Below, in pieces: positions 28,553 through 36,383 of a stretch of 64,000 bases of DNA. Source of the DNA: Caldimonas mangrovi (GTDB lineage: Bacteria; Pseudomonadota; Gammaproteobacteria; Burkholderiales; Burkholderiaceae_C). The number at the start of each line of letters is the position of its first letter. The stretch's first letter is position 1. Made by a program: the position numbers and the translations under genes. The notes under the pieces were generated by a model. The model did not search any database. It was not told the DNA's origin and was given only the letters and a program-made list of their open reading frames with translations. The DNA lies in NCBI RefSeq assembly GCF_023721835.1, contig NZ_JAMKFE010000007.1:62001-126000 (forward strand). Direction: 5' to 3'.

Positions 28553-30658
28553 ATGAACCCCTGCGACAACGCCGAAGCGCTGCTGCGCGTGCTGTCTCCC
28601 GCGCGCCGCAACCATTACTTCTACGGCAAGCGGATGGACGTCCAGCACTTCCAGCTGGAACAGGACTATGGCAAGCACAAGCAGTGGCTGCTCAACCGCC
28701 TGACGCTCGGCAAGGGCGTGGTGTGCGGGCTGCGCGTCAGCATCGACGGCAACCGCCTGTGCGTCGACCCCGGCGTCGCGATCGACGGGCTGGGACGCGA
28801 GATCGTGGTGCCGGTGCGGCAGTGCATCGACCCGCTCACCAACGACGGCGGTTGCTGCACGCCCTGCTGCGAAGACCCGCAGCCGACGCCGCCGCCGCGC
28901 GGTGACGGCGCCAACCCGGACAACCCCGACAACCCCACCGGCCCAGCCAATCCGGACCCGCCCGACGACACCGGCGTCCGCCCCCGCCTCTACACGCTGT
29001 GGCTTTGCTACAAGGAATGCAAGACCGACTTCGAGCCGGTGCTGGCGAGCGAATGCCACACCCGCCAGCCGTGCGAGGCCGGCACCATCGTCGAGTCGTT
29101 CTGTCTCAAGGTGGCACCTGGCGCACCGCTGCAGCAGGACCCCGACTGGTGCGCCCACCTGTGGCCGCGCCGGCGCCCCCCCATCGAGCCGGCGCCGCAA
29201 CCGCCCGGCACCGCGCAGCCCGCCAACCCGCGGCAGCCGGCGCTGGGCGGCAGCGGTGCGGCGGCCGGCGACTTCGTCGCCACGCCGCTGCCGGCGGGCC
29301 CAGGCCAGCCCACCGCAGACGACCTGCGCCGCTCGCTCGACAGCCGCCGGCGCATCCTGTGCGGCCTGCTCGACGGCCACTGCGATCCCGCCGACGAAGA
29401 CCCGTGCGTGCCGCTGGGCGTGTTCATGCTGCGCGGCGAGCGCATCGTGCGCTTCGACGCCTGCCTGGTGCGCCCACGCATCTACAGCAACGCGCAGCTG
29501 CTCGACCTGATCCTGTGCCTGGCCGACCGGCTCGACGAGTGCTGCAACGGTCACGAGCCCCCGCCACCGCCCGCCACCGAGCCGATGCGGCTGGAAACAG
29601 TGGACTTCATCGCGCGCCTGACCAACGGCATGGAGTCGCCGGTCACCACGATGGCCAACCCGCTGGTGGACACGCCGGTGGACATCAACCGCAACATGAA
29701 CACGCTGCGCCTGCGCTTCTCGCAGCCCTTCGCGCAAGACCAGCGCAAGCCCACTGCCCCCGGGCTGGGCGACCCCGACTTCACGCGGCACAACGTGCAG
29801 ATCCTGCCCGACGACGTGCTCGGCGGCCTGCCCTTCGTGCCCGGCACGCTGACGATCGAGGGGGCCGACACGGTGCGCTTCGACCTGTTTCCCGACTCGC
29901 CCTACGTGCGCGGCGGCGGCTGGCAGAAGGGGCGCTACCGCGTGATGCTGCGCGGCAACGAAGACCTGCCGGCCGGCAAGCCCGCGCTCGGCAACACCGA
30001 GGGCACGGCCTTCGACGGCGAGCCGATCGCGCCCGCGGGCGGGCTCATCTCGGGCAACGGCACGGCGGGCGGCGACTTCGTCGGTGCGTTCGTCGTCGGC
30101 AGCGGCGCGCCGCCGGCCACGCTGCGCGTGCGCTCGGTCGACTTCCTGCTGCGCGACGTCGGAGCAGCAGAGACCATCGTGGCCACGATGGCCTCCCCGC
30201 TCGACCGCACGCTGGTCAACGGGCGCATCTCGTCGATCCGCGTGCGCTTCACCGAGCCGCTCGCGGCCCAGGGCCCGACCCGGCCGATCACCCACGGCCT
30301 CGACGACCCGGACTTCACGCGCCACAACGTGCAGGTGCTGCTGCCGCCGCGCGACGCGACGGCGCGCGGCATCGAGTACCTGCCCGGCACCGTCACGATG
30401 GAGGCCCCCGACACGCTGCGCTTCGACGTGCTGCGCGGCTCGCGCATCGTCAACGCCGACGGCCAGTGGCCCAGCGGCACCACCAACCTGCGCCTGGTGC
30501 TGCGCGGCACGGCCCAGGCCGGCAAGCCGGCGCTGGCCGACCTGGACGGCACCTCGCTCGACGGCGACCCCACGGCGCCGGCCGGCGGCGTGATCTCCGG
30601 CGACGGCGCGGCCGGCGGCGATTTCACCGCGGCCTTCGCCGTCGTCGTGCGCCGCTGA
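28553..30658 (+). CDS. eCIS protein with docking segment and two tandem C-terminal beta domains
   Basis: This 701-residue protein carries the docking segment HYFYGKRMDVQHFQLEQDY (21-39), then GKGVVCGLRV, shared with its neighbours. A Cys-rich part follows (DGGCCTPCCEDPQP) with a Pro/Asn/Asp linker. The C-terminal half holds two homologous beta domains (about 343-520 and 522-701). Each has the string DPDFTRHNVQ, a GTxTxExxDTxRFD strand and ends in GGxISGxGxAGGDF. These look like Ig-like modules of a fibre or surface protein. It probably docks to the baseplate through the N-terminus and projects outward; this is inference from layout. Confidence 0.7.
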   Translation: MNPCDNAEALLRVLSPARRNHYFYGKRMDVQHFQLEQDYGKHKQWLLNRLTLGKGVVCGLRVSIDGNRLCVDPGVAIDGLGREIVVPVRQCIDPLTNDGGCCTPCCEDPQPTPPPRGDGANPDNPDNPTGPANPDPPDDTGVRPRLYTLWLCYKECKTDFEPVLASECHTRQPCEAGTIVESFCLKVAPGAPLQQDPDWCAHLWPRRRPPIEPAPQPPGTAQPANPRQPALGGSGAAAGDFVATPLPAGPGQPTADDLRRSLDSRRRILCGLLDGHCDPADEDPCVPLGVFMLRGERIVRFDACLVRPRIYSNAQLLDLILCLADRLDECCNGHEPPPPPATEPMRLETVDFIARLTNGMESPVTTMANPLVDTPVDINRNMNTLRLRFSQPFAQDQRKPTAPGLGDPDFTRHNVQILPDDVLGGLPFVPGTLTIEGADTVRFDLFPDSPYVRGGGWQKGRYRVMLRGNEDLPAGKPALGNTEGTAFDGEPIAPAGGLISGNGTAGGDFVGAFVVGSGAPPATLRVRSVDFLLRDVGAAETIVATMASPLDRTLVNGRISSIRVRFTEPLAAQGPTRPITHGLDDPDFTRHNVQVLLPPRDATARGIEYLPGTVTMEAPDTLRFDVLRGSRIVNADGQWPSGTTNLRLVLRGTAQAGKPALADLDGTSLDGDPTAPAGGVISGDGAAGGDFTAAFAVVVRR

Positions 30659-30696
30659 AGCGCGCCCACCCGAATTTCGAAACCAGGAGCTCCACC

Positions 30697-31497
30697 ATGT
30701 CGGACCTGTCGGACCTTCCCTGCGCCGTGTGCGGCGCCCCGCTCGAGCGCGTGCGCTACTTCCCCAGGCAGATGCTCACCGCCGACGACATGCGGCTCGA
30801 GCAGGACTACTTCCGCGAAAAGCTGCGCCGCCACAACCGCTACCTGCACGGCTGGGGCGTGGTGTGCGGCCTGGCCGTCGAATGGACCGACGACGCCAAG
30901 AGCTGGAGCGTGCGCGTGTGCCCCGGCTACGCGGTGGCACCACAGGGCGACGAGATCGCGGTGGACGACTGCGTGATCGTCGACCTCAAGCTCGGTGCCG
31001 TGCCCGACCCGTGCACCGTGCGCTGGCCCTGCCCGCCGCAGGGCGACATGCCGGGCGGCAGCCGCGAGCGGCCGGCGGTGGCCTACATCGCGGTGCGCTA
31101 TGCCGAGTGCCACACGCGCCCGGTGCGCGTGCACCCGGCCGGCTGCGGCTGCGACGAGGTGTCCTGCGAATACGCGCGCGTCCGCGAGTCGTTCGAGATC
31201 AAGGTGCTGTGGAAGCTGCCGCAGTCGCACACCGATGCCGCCGCCGACGACCAGGCCTGGTGCCAGGCGCTGCAGCAGCAGCCGGCCGCCACCGACATCC
31301 GACGCCGCCATCGCTTCCCGGCCCCTGCCTGCCCCCCCTGCGTGAGCGACCCGTGGGTGGTGATCGCCACCGTCGCGTTCCCGGCCGCAGAGGCGCCGAG
31401 CGAGCAGTACAAGACCAGCCACCCGCCGCAGTACGAACATCGGCGCGTGCTGCTGGCGACACAGCGGCTGCAGACCGCTGTGGCCTGCTTCGAGTGA
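30697..31497 (+). CDS. Short eCIS docking-domain protein
   Basis: This 266-residue protein is nearly all docking domain: RYFPRQMLTADDMRLEQDY (20-38) and GWGVVCGLAV, homologous to the N-termini of the two proteins described above. It starts with a CAVCGAPLE Cys pair and has further Cys clusters (GCGCDEVSCEYAR, CPPCVSDPW), which may form a zinc site or disulfides. AGGAG at 30684-30688 precedes the ATG. Lacking a long C-terminal fibre, it may be a baseplate adaptor or a minor fibre base. Function is unknown beyond this homology. Confidence 0.7.
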   Translation: MSDLSDLPCAVCGAPLERVRYFPRQMLTADDMRLEQDYFREKLRRHNRYLHGWGVVCGLAVEWTDDAKSWSVRVCPGYAVAPQGDEIAVDDCVIVDLKLGAVPDPCTVRWPCPPQGDMPGGSRERPAVAYIAVRYAECHTRPVRVHPAGCGCDEVSCEYARVRESFEIKVLWKLPQSHTDAAADDQAWCQALQQQPAATDIRRRHRFPAPACPPCVSDPWVVIATVAFPAAEAPSEQYKTSHPPQYEHRRVLLATQRLQTAVACFE

Positions 31498-31537
31498 AGG
31501 CGCAAAATCCGCACGTCGTTCAAGGAGCTGAAACGCC

Positions 31538-32131
31538 ATGGCCAACGTTGTCCTTCTCTTCGGGCACGGCAGGTTCGACCCGCAGGAGCAGCCGCCCAAG
31601 GTCACCGTCCCCAGCGGCTGCAAGTTCTGCCTGTTCGCGCGGCACAAGGAAGAGATCATGGGCACTCGCATGACCCACCTGAGCTACTACATCAGCCGCT
31701 ACAACATGGACGCGATGGCCGCGGCCGCGAACCTGCTGGCACACCAGGACTTCAAGGACGAGATGCTGAAGGATCAGCACCTGCGCCGTATCAAGACCGG
31801 CGGTGACCCGGTTCACAACTATCGGCTGTTTCCGCCGGCCGGCCTGACCCACGACCTGTACGACGAAGAAGCCCAGACCGGCGTCAAGCTCGTCACCGTG
31901 GACGACGAGGACGGCGTGACGCTCCAGTCCCTCTTCGAGACACACGGCGCCGCCGGCACGGTCTTGATGTGGATCGCCTGCCGTGCCGTCAACGGTGTCG
32001 TGGGGCACGGCGTCGACGGCTACGGCCTGCCGCCCAGCCTGACCGAGGTCGAACGGTCCAGCACCGGCGCGAAAGTACCGGTCCATCACCGGGCGAAGGA
32101 CTACTTCAAAGGGCCCTGGCCCACGCAGTGA
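31538..32131 (+). CDS. Small Stv/adhesin-like protein at the end of the eCIS operon
   Basis: This 197-residue protein begins VVLLFGHGRFDPQ and continues VPSGCKFCLFARHKEEIMG, a pattern resembling the putative adhesin Stv domain found in polymorphic toxin loci; the assignment is tentative. A second motif, NGVVGHGVDGYGLPPSL, lies near the C-terminus. AGGAG at 31523-31527 precedes the ATG. It is the last plus-strand gene, 40 bases after the docking-domain gene, so probably still in the operon. It could be a cargo or surface protein of the particle. No signal peptide is seen. Confidence 0.6.
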   Translation: MANVVLLFGHGRFDPQEQPPKVTVPSGCKFCLFARHKEEIMGTRMTHLSYYISRYNMDAMAAAANLLAHQDFKDEMLKDQHLRRIKTGGDPVHNYRLFPPAGLTHDLYDEEAQTGVKLVTVDDEDGVTLQSLFETHGAAGTVLMWIACRAVNGVVGHGVDGYGLPPSLTEVERSSTGAKVPVHHRAKDYFKGPWPTQ

Positions 32132-32157
32132 GGTCCGCCACGCAGCCCTCCGGGCAC

Positions 32158-32181
32158 GCCGGCAAGTCGGTGTCTGCCGGC
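32158..32181. terminator. Weak hairpin between convergent genes
   Basis: GCCGGCA (32158-32164) and TGCCGGC (32175-32181) form a 7-base-pair GC-rich stem with a 10-base loop between the stops of the last eCIS gene and the convergent metalloprotease gene. No T-run follows on either strand, so termination here is only possible, not shown. Confidence 0.35.
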
Positions 32182-32185
32182 CTCG

Positions 32186-32707
32186 TCAGTCCGCAACGGG
32201 TTCCTTGCCCTGCAACTCCTGCGCGGTCAACCACAGCCGCAGGTCGAACTCGAGCTGGTGGTAGTCGGGCTCCATGTGCTGGCACAGCGCATAGAAGGCC
32301 TTGTCGTGCTCGCGCTCCTTCAGGTGCGCCAGCTCGTGCACGACGATCATGCGCAGGAAGTCGGCCGGCGCGTCCTTGAACAGCGCCGCAATGCGGATCT
32401 CGCGCTTGGCCTTCAACTGCCCGCCCTGCACCCGCGACACGGCGCTGTGCGTGCCGAGTGCGTTCTTCACGACGTGCAGCTTCGGGTCGAAGACCACCTT
32501 GGCGAGCGGCGGTGCACTCTTCATGTGGCGAGCCTTCATCTCGCAGACGTAGTCGTAGAGCGCCCGCTCGTTGCGGATGGCGGACGGCTGCGGGTGGCGG
32601 CGCGCCACCGTCTCGGCCAGCCGTCCGCTGTCGATCAGGCCCTCCACCTGAGCCAGCAGCCCGGGCGGGTAGCCCTGCAGATACCTGAGCTTCATCGCCG
32701 AAGACAT
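32186..32707 (-). CDS. YgjP-like metal-dependent hydrolase (DUF45, WLM-type)
   Basis: This 173-residue protein has the zinc metalloprotease-like motif VVHELAHLKEREHDKAF with HExxH and a downstream third ligand region (CQHMEPDYHQLE). The family (YgjP/DUF45) is intracellular and of poorly known function. The ATG at 32707 overlaps the stop of the kinase gene (TGATG), so the two are translationally coupled; a GTG one codon upstream is possible. The domain is complete. A role in protein quality control has been suggested for relatives; I cannot infer more here. Confidence 0.85.
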   Translation of the reverse strand: MSSAMKLRYLQGYPPGLLAQVEGLIDSGRLAETVARRHPQPSAIRNERALYDYVCEMKARHMKSAPPLAKVVFDPKLHVVKNALGTHSAVSRVQGGQLKAKREIRIAALFKDAPADFLRMIVVHELAHLKEREHDKAFYALCQHMEPDYHQLEFDLRLWLTAQELQGKEPVAD

Positions 32708-33549
32708 CACCCGGCCATGCGCTGCAGGCGGGCCGCCTCTTCCAGCCGCGCGTCCTCGATCTCGCGCAGCACGCCGGACAGGTCCACCGCACCCAGCTGG
32801 GGCTCGTAGCGGCCGCTCAGCGGCATGCCGGGCGCGAGCAGCCCGCCGGCGTAGAGCGACCAGATCTCGGGGCCGTATTGCGTGGGCAGCAAGGCCGGCG
32901 CATAGCGGCCGAAGAAGCTGCGCAGGTTGTCGACGTCGCGCAGCAGCATGCGCGGTGCGTGGTTGTTGCCCGCGGCGTCCACCGCTTGCGGCAGGTCGAT
33001 GATCACCGGCCCGTCGGCGGCCAGCAGGATGTTGAACTCCGACAAATCACCGTGGATCACGCCGGCGCACAGCATGCGCACCACCTCGTCGATCAGCGTC
33101 GCATGGTGGCGCTCGGCGTCTTCGGCACTGAAGTCCAGGTCGTTCAGGCGCGGTGCGGCGTCGCCGTGGGCGTCGGTCACCAGCTCCATCAGCAGCACGC
33201 CGTCGAGGAAGTTGCCCGGCCGCGGCACTCGCACGCCGACGGCCGCCAGACGGCGCAGCGCATCCACCTCGGCGCTCTGCCACGCCGCCTCCTGCTGCTG
33301 CCGGCCGAAAGCCGTGCCCTTGGCCATCGCGCGGGCCTGGCGGCTGTTGCGCACCTTGCGGTTCTCGGTGTAGTCCACCGCCTGGCGGAAGCTGCGCTTG
33401 TGCGCTTCCTTGTAGACCTTGGCCGCGCATGTCTCGTCGCCGCATCGCACCACGTAGACGTCGGCTTCCTTGCCGCTCTTCAGCTGGCGCACGACGCCGT
33501 CGATGAGGCCTTCGGCCACCAGGTTCTGCAGACGGGCGGGGATTTTCAT
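32707..33549 (-). CDS. RIO-type serine/threonine kinase
   Basis: This 280-residue protein is a bacterial RIO1-like atypical kinase. The nucleotide-binding strand SGKEADVYVV is followed by the lysine segment AAKVYKEAHKRSF, the catalytic loop HGDLSEFNILL and the metal-binding IIDLPQAVD. Substrates of bacterial RIO kinases are not well known; relatives act in ribosome maturation in eukaryotes and archaea. The ATG at 33549 gives the normal family N-terminus. A fragment matching this gene is found at 39027-39076. Confidence 0.9.
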   Translation of the reverse strand: MKIPARLQNLVAEGLIDGVVRQLKSGKEADVYVVRCGDETCAAKVYKEAHKRSFRQAVDYTENRKVRNSRQARAMAKGTAFGRQQQEAAWQSAEVDALRRLAAVGVRVPRPGNFLDGVLLMELVTDAHGDAAPRLNDLDFSAEDAERHHATLIDEVVRMLCAGVIHGDLSEFNILLAADGPVIIDLPQAVDAAGNNHAPRMLLRDVDNLRSFFGRYAPALLPTQYGPEIWSLYAGGLLAPGMPLSGRYEPQLGAVDLSGVLREIEDARLEEAARLQRMAG

Positions 33550-33629
33550 CGCCCGGATTGTCGCGTCCTTTCGCGTGGGCCTGAGATGAAGGGGCATGCC
33601 GCATGGGGGGAGCGCCCCCGGCGCACGCG

Positions 33630-34364
33630 TTACTCCTCCTCTGCCAGCAGTTGGCCCAGCCGCCGCGGATAGTGGTTCAAAAAGTCCCGCGTGACGGCAT
33701 AGTGCTCGGTGTCTTCGTAAGCCACTTCGCCGAGGCCCGCGGCGTCGAACTGGATGATGCGGGCGTGCGGGTAGGACAGCAGGATCGGCGAGTGGGTGGC
33801 GATCACGAACTGCGAGCCGTCTTCCACCAGCTGATGGATGGCGCTCAGCGCTGCCAGTTGCCGGTTGGGCGACAGGGCCGCTTCCGGCTCGTCCAGCAGG
33901 TACAGGCCCTTGCCCTTGAGCTTGTGGACCAGCACGGCCATGAAAGCCTCTCCGTGGGAACGTGCATGCAATGAACCGCCATAGCCTTCCGTGTAGCCCA
34001 CCTCGTCCATGTAGGACGCCACGTTGAAGAAGCTCTCGGCACGCAGGAAGTAGCCGTCGCGCGGCGCGGGCACCCCGCGCGCCAGCCGCAGCACCTCGTG
34101 CAGCGGCGAAACGCTGCCGGCACCCGCCATCCTGACGTTCTTCGTGCCCCCTTCGGCGCCGAACCCGAGCGCCACCGCGAGCGCCTCGATCACCGTCGAC
34201 TTGCCGGAACCGTTCTCGCCGACGAAAAACGTGACGTTCGGATGGAAGTCGACATTCCCCAGCTCTTGCACTGCGGGGATGTTGAACGGGTACTCGTCGA
34301 AGTCGAGGTCCACCTCCGGCCGGAAGGATGCACGCAGCAGATAGGGTTGGGTGCGACGAGGCAT
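33630..34364 (-). CDS. Small SMC/ABC-like ATPase (COG3910 type)
   Basis: This 244-residue protein is a predicted AAA_21/ABC-type ATPase: Walker A VGENGSGKST (about 49-58), a GEAFM segment in place of the usual LSGGQ, Walker B GLYLLDEPEAALSP and the switch histidine in IATHSPIL. It lacks a long coiled coil and a nuclease domain, so it is one of the small free-standing members of unknown function. It lies 80 bases upstream of the RIO kinase on the same strand. Relatives sometimes occur in defence islands, but no partner is seen here. Confidence 0.85.
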   Translation of the reverse strand: MPRRTQPYLLRASFRPEVDLDFDEYPFNIPAVQELGNVDFHPNVTFFVGENGSGKSTVIEALAVALGFGAEGGTKNVRMAGAGSVSPLHEVLRLARGVPAPRDGYFLRAESFFNVASYMDEVGYTEGYGGSLHARSHGEAFMAVLVHKLKGKGLYLLDEPEAALSPNRQLAALSAIHQLVEDGSQFVIATHSPILLSYPHARIIQFDAAGLGEVAYEDTEHYAVTRDFLNHYPRRLGQLLAEEE

Positions 34365-34624
34365 GGAGCGATGGTGCCGTTGAGTGCGGTGACGCGATTC
34401 TGCCGAAGGAAAAGCTCGGTGGATCGCCGGCGCCGTTGGCTCGCATCTTCCCTCGGACCCGGTTTCGTGTTCCGGAAAGAGGCGTTGCAGCTGTTCCGCG
34501 CCATTAACGTCTGAGACACGGAGCCGGGCTGGAACGATCGCTATGCAGCGGCGAAAGCGGAAGTTCAGCCGACAATGCCGCCAGAGAGCTCTCGGCCATT
34601 TGCAGACGCTAGCGCGAGATCGAG

Positions 34625-34714
34625 CCGGCGGGGTGCTCTGCTCCGCTCATGTCCCCCGCGACGGGCTACGCCCGCCGCTCCTCCTTTACTTCGCTGCGCA
34701 GAACACCCCGCCGG
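34625..34714 (-). repeat. REP-like palindromic unit, copy 1
   Basis: A 90-base unit bounded by imperfect terminal inverted repeats (34625-34640 and 34699-34714, one mismatch in 16). It encloses a core at 34643-34698 that is the reverse complement of the core of copy 2. The core contains an inner hairpin GGGC-TAC-GCCC. It lies in the 610-base gap between the ATPase gene and the adhesin-E-like gene; apart from these two units I see no gene there. Confidence 0.7.
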
Positions 34715-34768
34715 CCCGATCCACTACCGCACGTTGTTCGCGACTTCGAAGGCAGCGAGCCGCTCAGG

Positions 34769-34868
34769 CAAGGGGTGCCGGGTGGCCGACGCAGCGAAGT
34801 AAAGGAGGAGGGATGGGCGTAGCCCATCCCGGGGGACATGAGCGGAGTCGGCTACCCGGCGCCCTTTG
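34769..34868 (+). repeat. REP-like palindromic unit, copy 2 (inverted relative to copy 1)
   Basis: A 100-base unit with its own imperfect ends (34769-34790 and 34847-34868) and a core at 34790-34845. The core contains a perfect hairpin (GGATGGGC-GTA-GCCCATCC). The core matches that of copy 1 in the opposite orientation at most positions, but the flanking ends differ between the two copies. The pair therefore forms one large inverted arrangement. Confidence 0.7.
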
Positions 34869-34974
34869 CTCGCGCATAGCTCACAAACGAAGGACTGCAT
34901 CGGGTCGAACGGAGCCGCAGGTCCCGGCAATAACGGACAATCTCGCCAATTGAACCTCTCTACGCAGCTTGGCA

Positions 34975-35430
34975 ATGCTTGATTCAAGGTCGCTCGCAAT
35001 CTCAACGGGGTTGGTGCTTGTTTTCGCGGCAAGCAGCGTGCAGGCCGCAGACTGGCGGCGAGTTGCTCAACTCGATGCGGGAGGCACGGCCTACTACCTG
35101 GATGTCGATAGTCCACGGCGGGATGCTGACAACCAGGTAGTTGCAGTGGTGCTTGCACAGCACTCTCCTAGTCAGCGAACTCCAGACGGAAACGCGTATG
35201 CATCCTCGATACGTGTTATCCGTTTCGGCTGTGCAGCCGAAAGCCTGGCAGACCAATCAATTACCTTTTATGCCGAAGCCGGTGGCAACGGAGCAGTTGT
35301 TCGACGCATGGAGCGCACGGCCGAGCAGGCGAACGCTGATCTGCAACCGACAGATCCGCAATCGATTGGCAAGGCGTTGGTGTACGCGGCTTGCGAGGTA
35401 TTTGCCCGAGGCAAACCAGCTTTCCGCTGA
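34975..35430 (+). CDS. Secreted surface-adhesin E-like protein
   Basis: This 151-residue protein has a signal peptide (hydrophobic LAISTGLVLVFAAS, cleavage likely after VQA). The body resembles the surface-adhesin protein E family: WRRVAQLDAGGTAYYLDVDS, a single Cys in RVIRFGCAAE and a second in VYAACEVF, probably forming a disulfide. It would be periplasmic or on the cell surface. No Shine-Dalgarno sequence is obvious; the ATG is chosen because it gives a normal signal peptide. It stands alone between the REP-like units and a repeat-bearing gap. Confidence 0.7.
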   Translation: MLDSRSLAISTGLVLVFAASSVQAADWRRVAQLDAGGTAYYLDVDSPRRDADNQVVAVVLAQHSPSQRTPDGNAYASSIRVIRFGCAAESLADQSITFYAEAGGNGAVVRRMERTAEQANADLQPTDPQSIGKALVYAACEVFARGKPAFR

Positions 35431-35532
35431 GCCGGCCAAAGCGCGGTGTTCCGCCGACCGCTCTGGGTCGGAAGCGGCTGTGGCGCGAGCGACCCTAAAA
35501 GTCCCTTCCAGCCTGAAGCTGACGTTCTCGTT

Positions 35533-35638
35533 GTCTCAGACATTGCCGCCGTGCCTGCCTGCCGGTGACCCGCTGGCCCCCGTCTCAGACTGGCGCAGCG
35601 AAAGGTGGACCACCACCGTCGGGCCGGTTGTCTCAGAC
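35533..35638 (+). repeat. Three evenly spaced copies of GTCTCAGAC
   Basis: The 9-base dyad GTCTCAGAC occurs at 35533-35541, 35582-35590 and 35630-35638, with steps of 49 and 48 bases. An inverted copy (GTCTGAGAC) lies at 34509-34517. The 292-base gap holding the three copies has no gene that I can support. They could be the transposase-binding ends of a lost insertion sequence or protein-binding sites. Confidence 0.55.
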
Positions 35639-35722
35639 TTCATTGGCCAAGAACAGCAGCGGCACCGTTGAGCGCGCGGCTCCGCCGTGTCCCGGCCCCA
35701 CTCACGGCCGACGTCGGCAGGC

Positions 35723-36280
35723 CTACCTGTCTGCGGGCCCGTCACCGCGTCGGCGCCGTCGCCAGGCCAGCGCCCCCAGCCCGCCCAAGACGAGCGCATA
35801 GGTTCCCGGCTCCGGCACCGGCGTGATCCAGTAGCGTGCGACGCCGCCGTCGTGGCACTCCGAGTCCACGCATGGCGTCGCCACGAAAGTGAGCGCGTGG
35901 GCCGTTCCCGCCTGGAGGAGAAACTTCACCTCGCCTTCGGCATAGGTGCCGCCCTCCACGCTGCCCGTGCCGGGGACATAGGTGTCCCACGGCAGGTCGA
36001 CGCCGTTGAGGAACAGCGCGTAGTTGTCGCCGGGAATGTAGTCGTCCTGCTTCAACTTCAACACCACCCACTGGTCGTAAGCCGGGGTCAGGGACCAACT
36101 GTCGAAAGTGGGCGGCTCGAACCCGTACTTGCTTTCCCAGCCGACATATCCGCTCGTGGCGACATGAGGGTTCACGACGACGGGGCCTGACGGATGCCAC
36201 CGCTCGGCCTGGGCCGTTGTGTCGCACAGGATGGCGGCTGCCACGAGCGCCGCGTGTCGTATCGCTGTCTTTGCATGCAT
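35723..36280 (-). CDS. PEP-CTERM sorted secreted protein
   Basis: This 185-residue protein has a signal peptide (IRHAALVAAAILCDTTAQA) and a C-terminal sorting signal: the motif VPEPGTYALVLGGLGALAW followed by an Arg cluster, the hallmark of PEP-CTERM proteins processed by exosortase. The middle is beta-rich with two Cys (ATPCVDSECHDGG). Such proteins are usually exported to the surface or extracellular matrix. GGAGGA precedes the ATG at 36280. It lies downstream of the radical SAM gene on the same strand with a 103-base gap and may or may not share its transcript. Confidence 0.85.
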   Translation of the reverse strand: MHAKTAIRHAALVAAAILCDTTAQAERWHPSGPVVVNPHVATSGYVGWESKYGFEPPTFDSWSLTPAYDQWVVLKLKQDDYIPGDNYALFLNGVDLPWDTYVPGTGSVEGGTYAEGEVKFLLQAGTAHALTFVATPCVDSECHDGGVARYWITPVPEPGTYALVLGGLGALAWRRRRRGDGPADR

Positions 36281-36383
36281 GGGGTCCTCCTGATTTTCGA
36301 GTTGCGGGCCCCCGGACTCTACTTGTGCGCCGGGTCCAGCCCCAACCCCCGATGTCGGTGGAGCGGGCGCACCAGATCGTCGA

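Noticed and set aside
33550-34446. Upstream extension of the RIO kinase frame into the ATPase gene
   Set aside because: It would read through the ATPase gene in another frame. The ATG at 33549 gives the family N-terminus.
35141-35671. Plus-strand open frame overlapping the 3' part of the adhesin-E-like gene
   Set aside because: The overlapping gene has a signal peptide and family motifs. This frame has none and runs through the repeat array.
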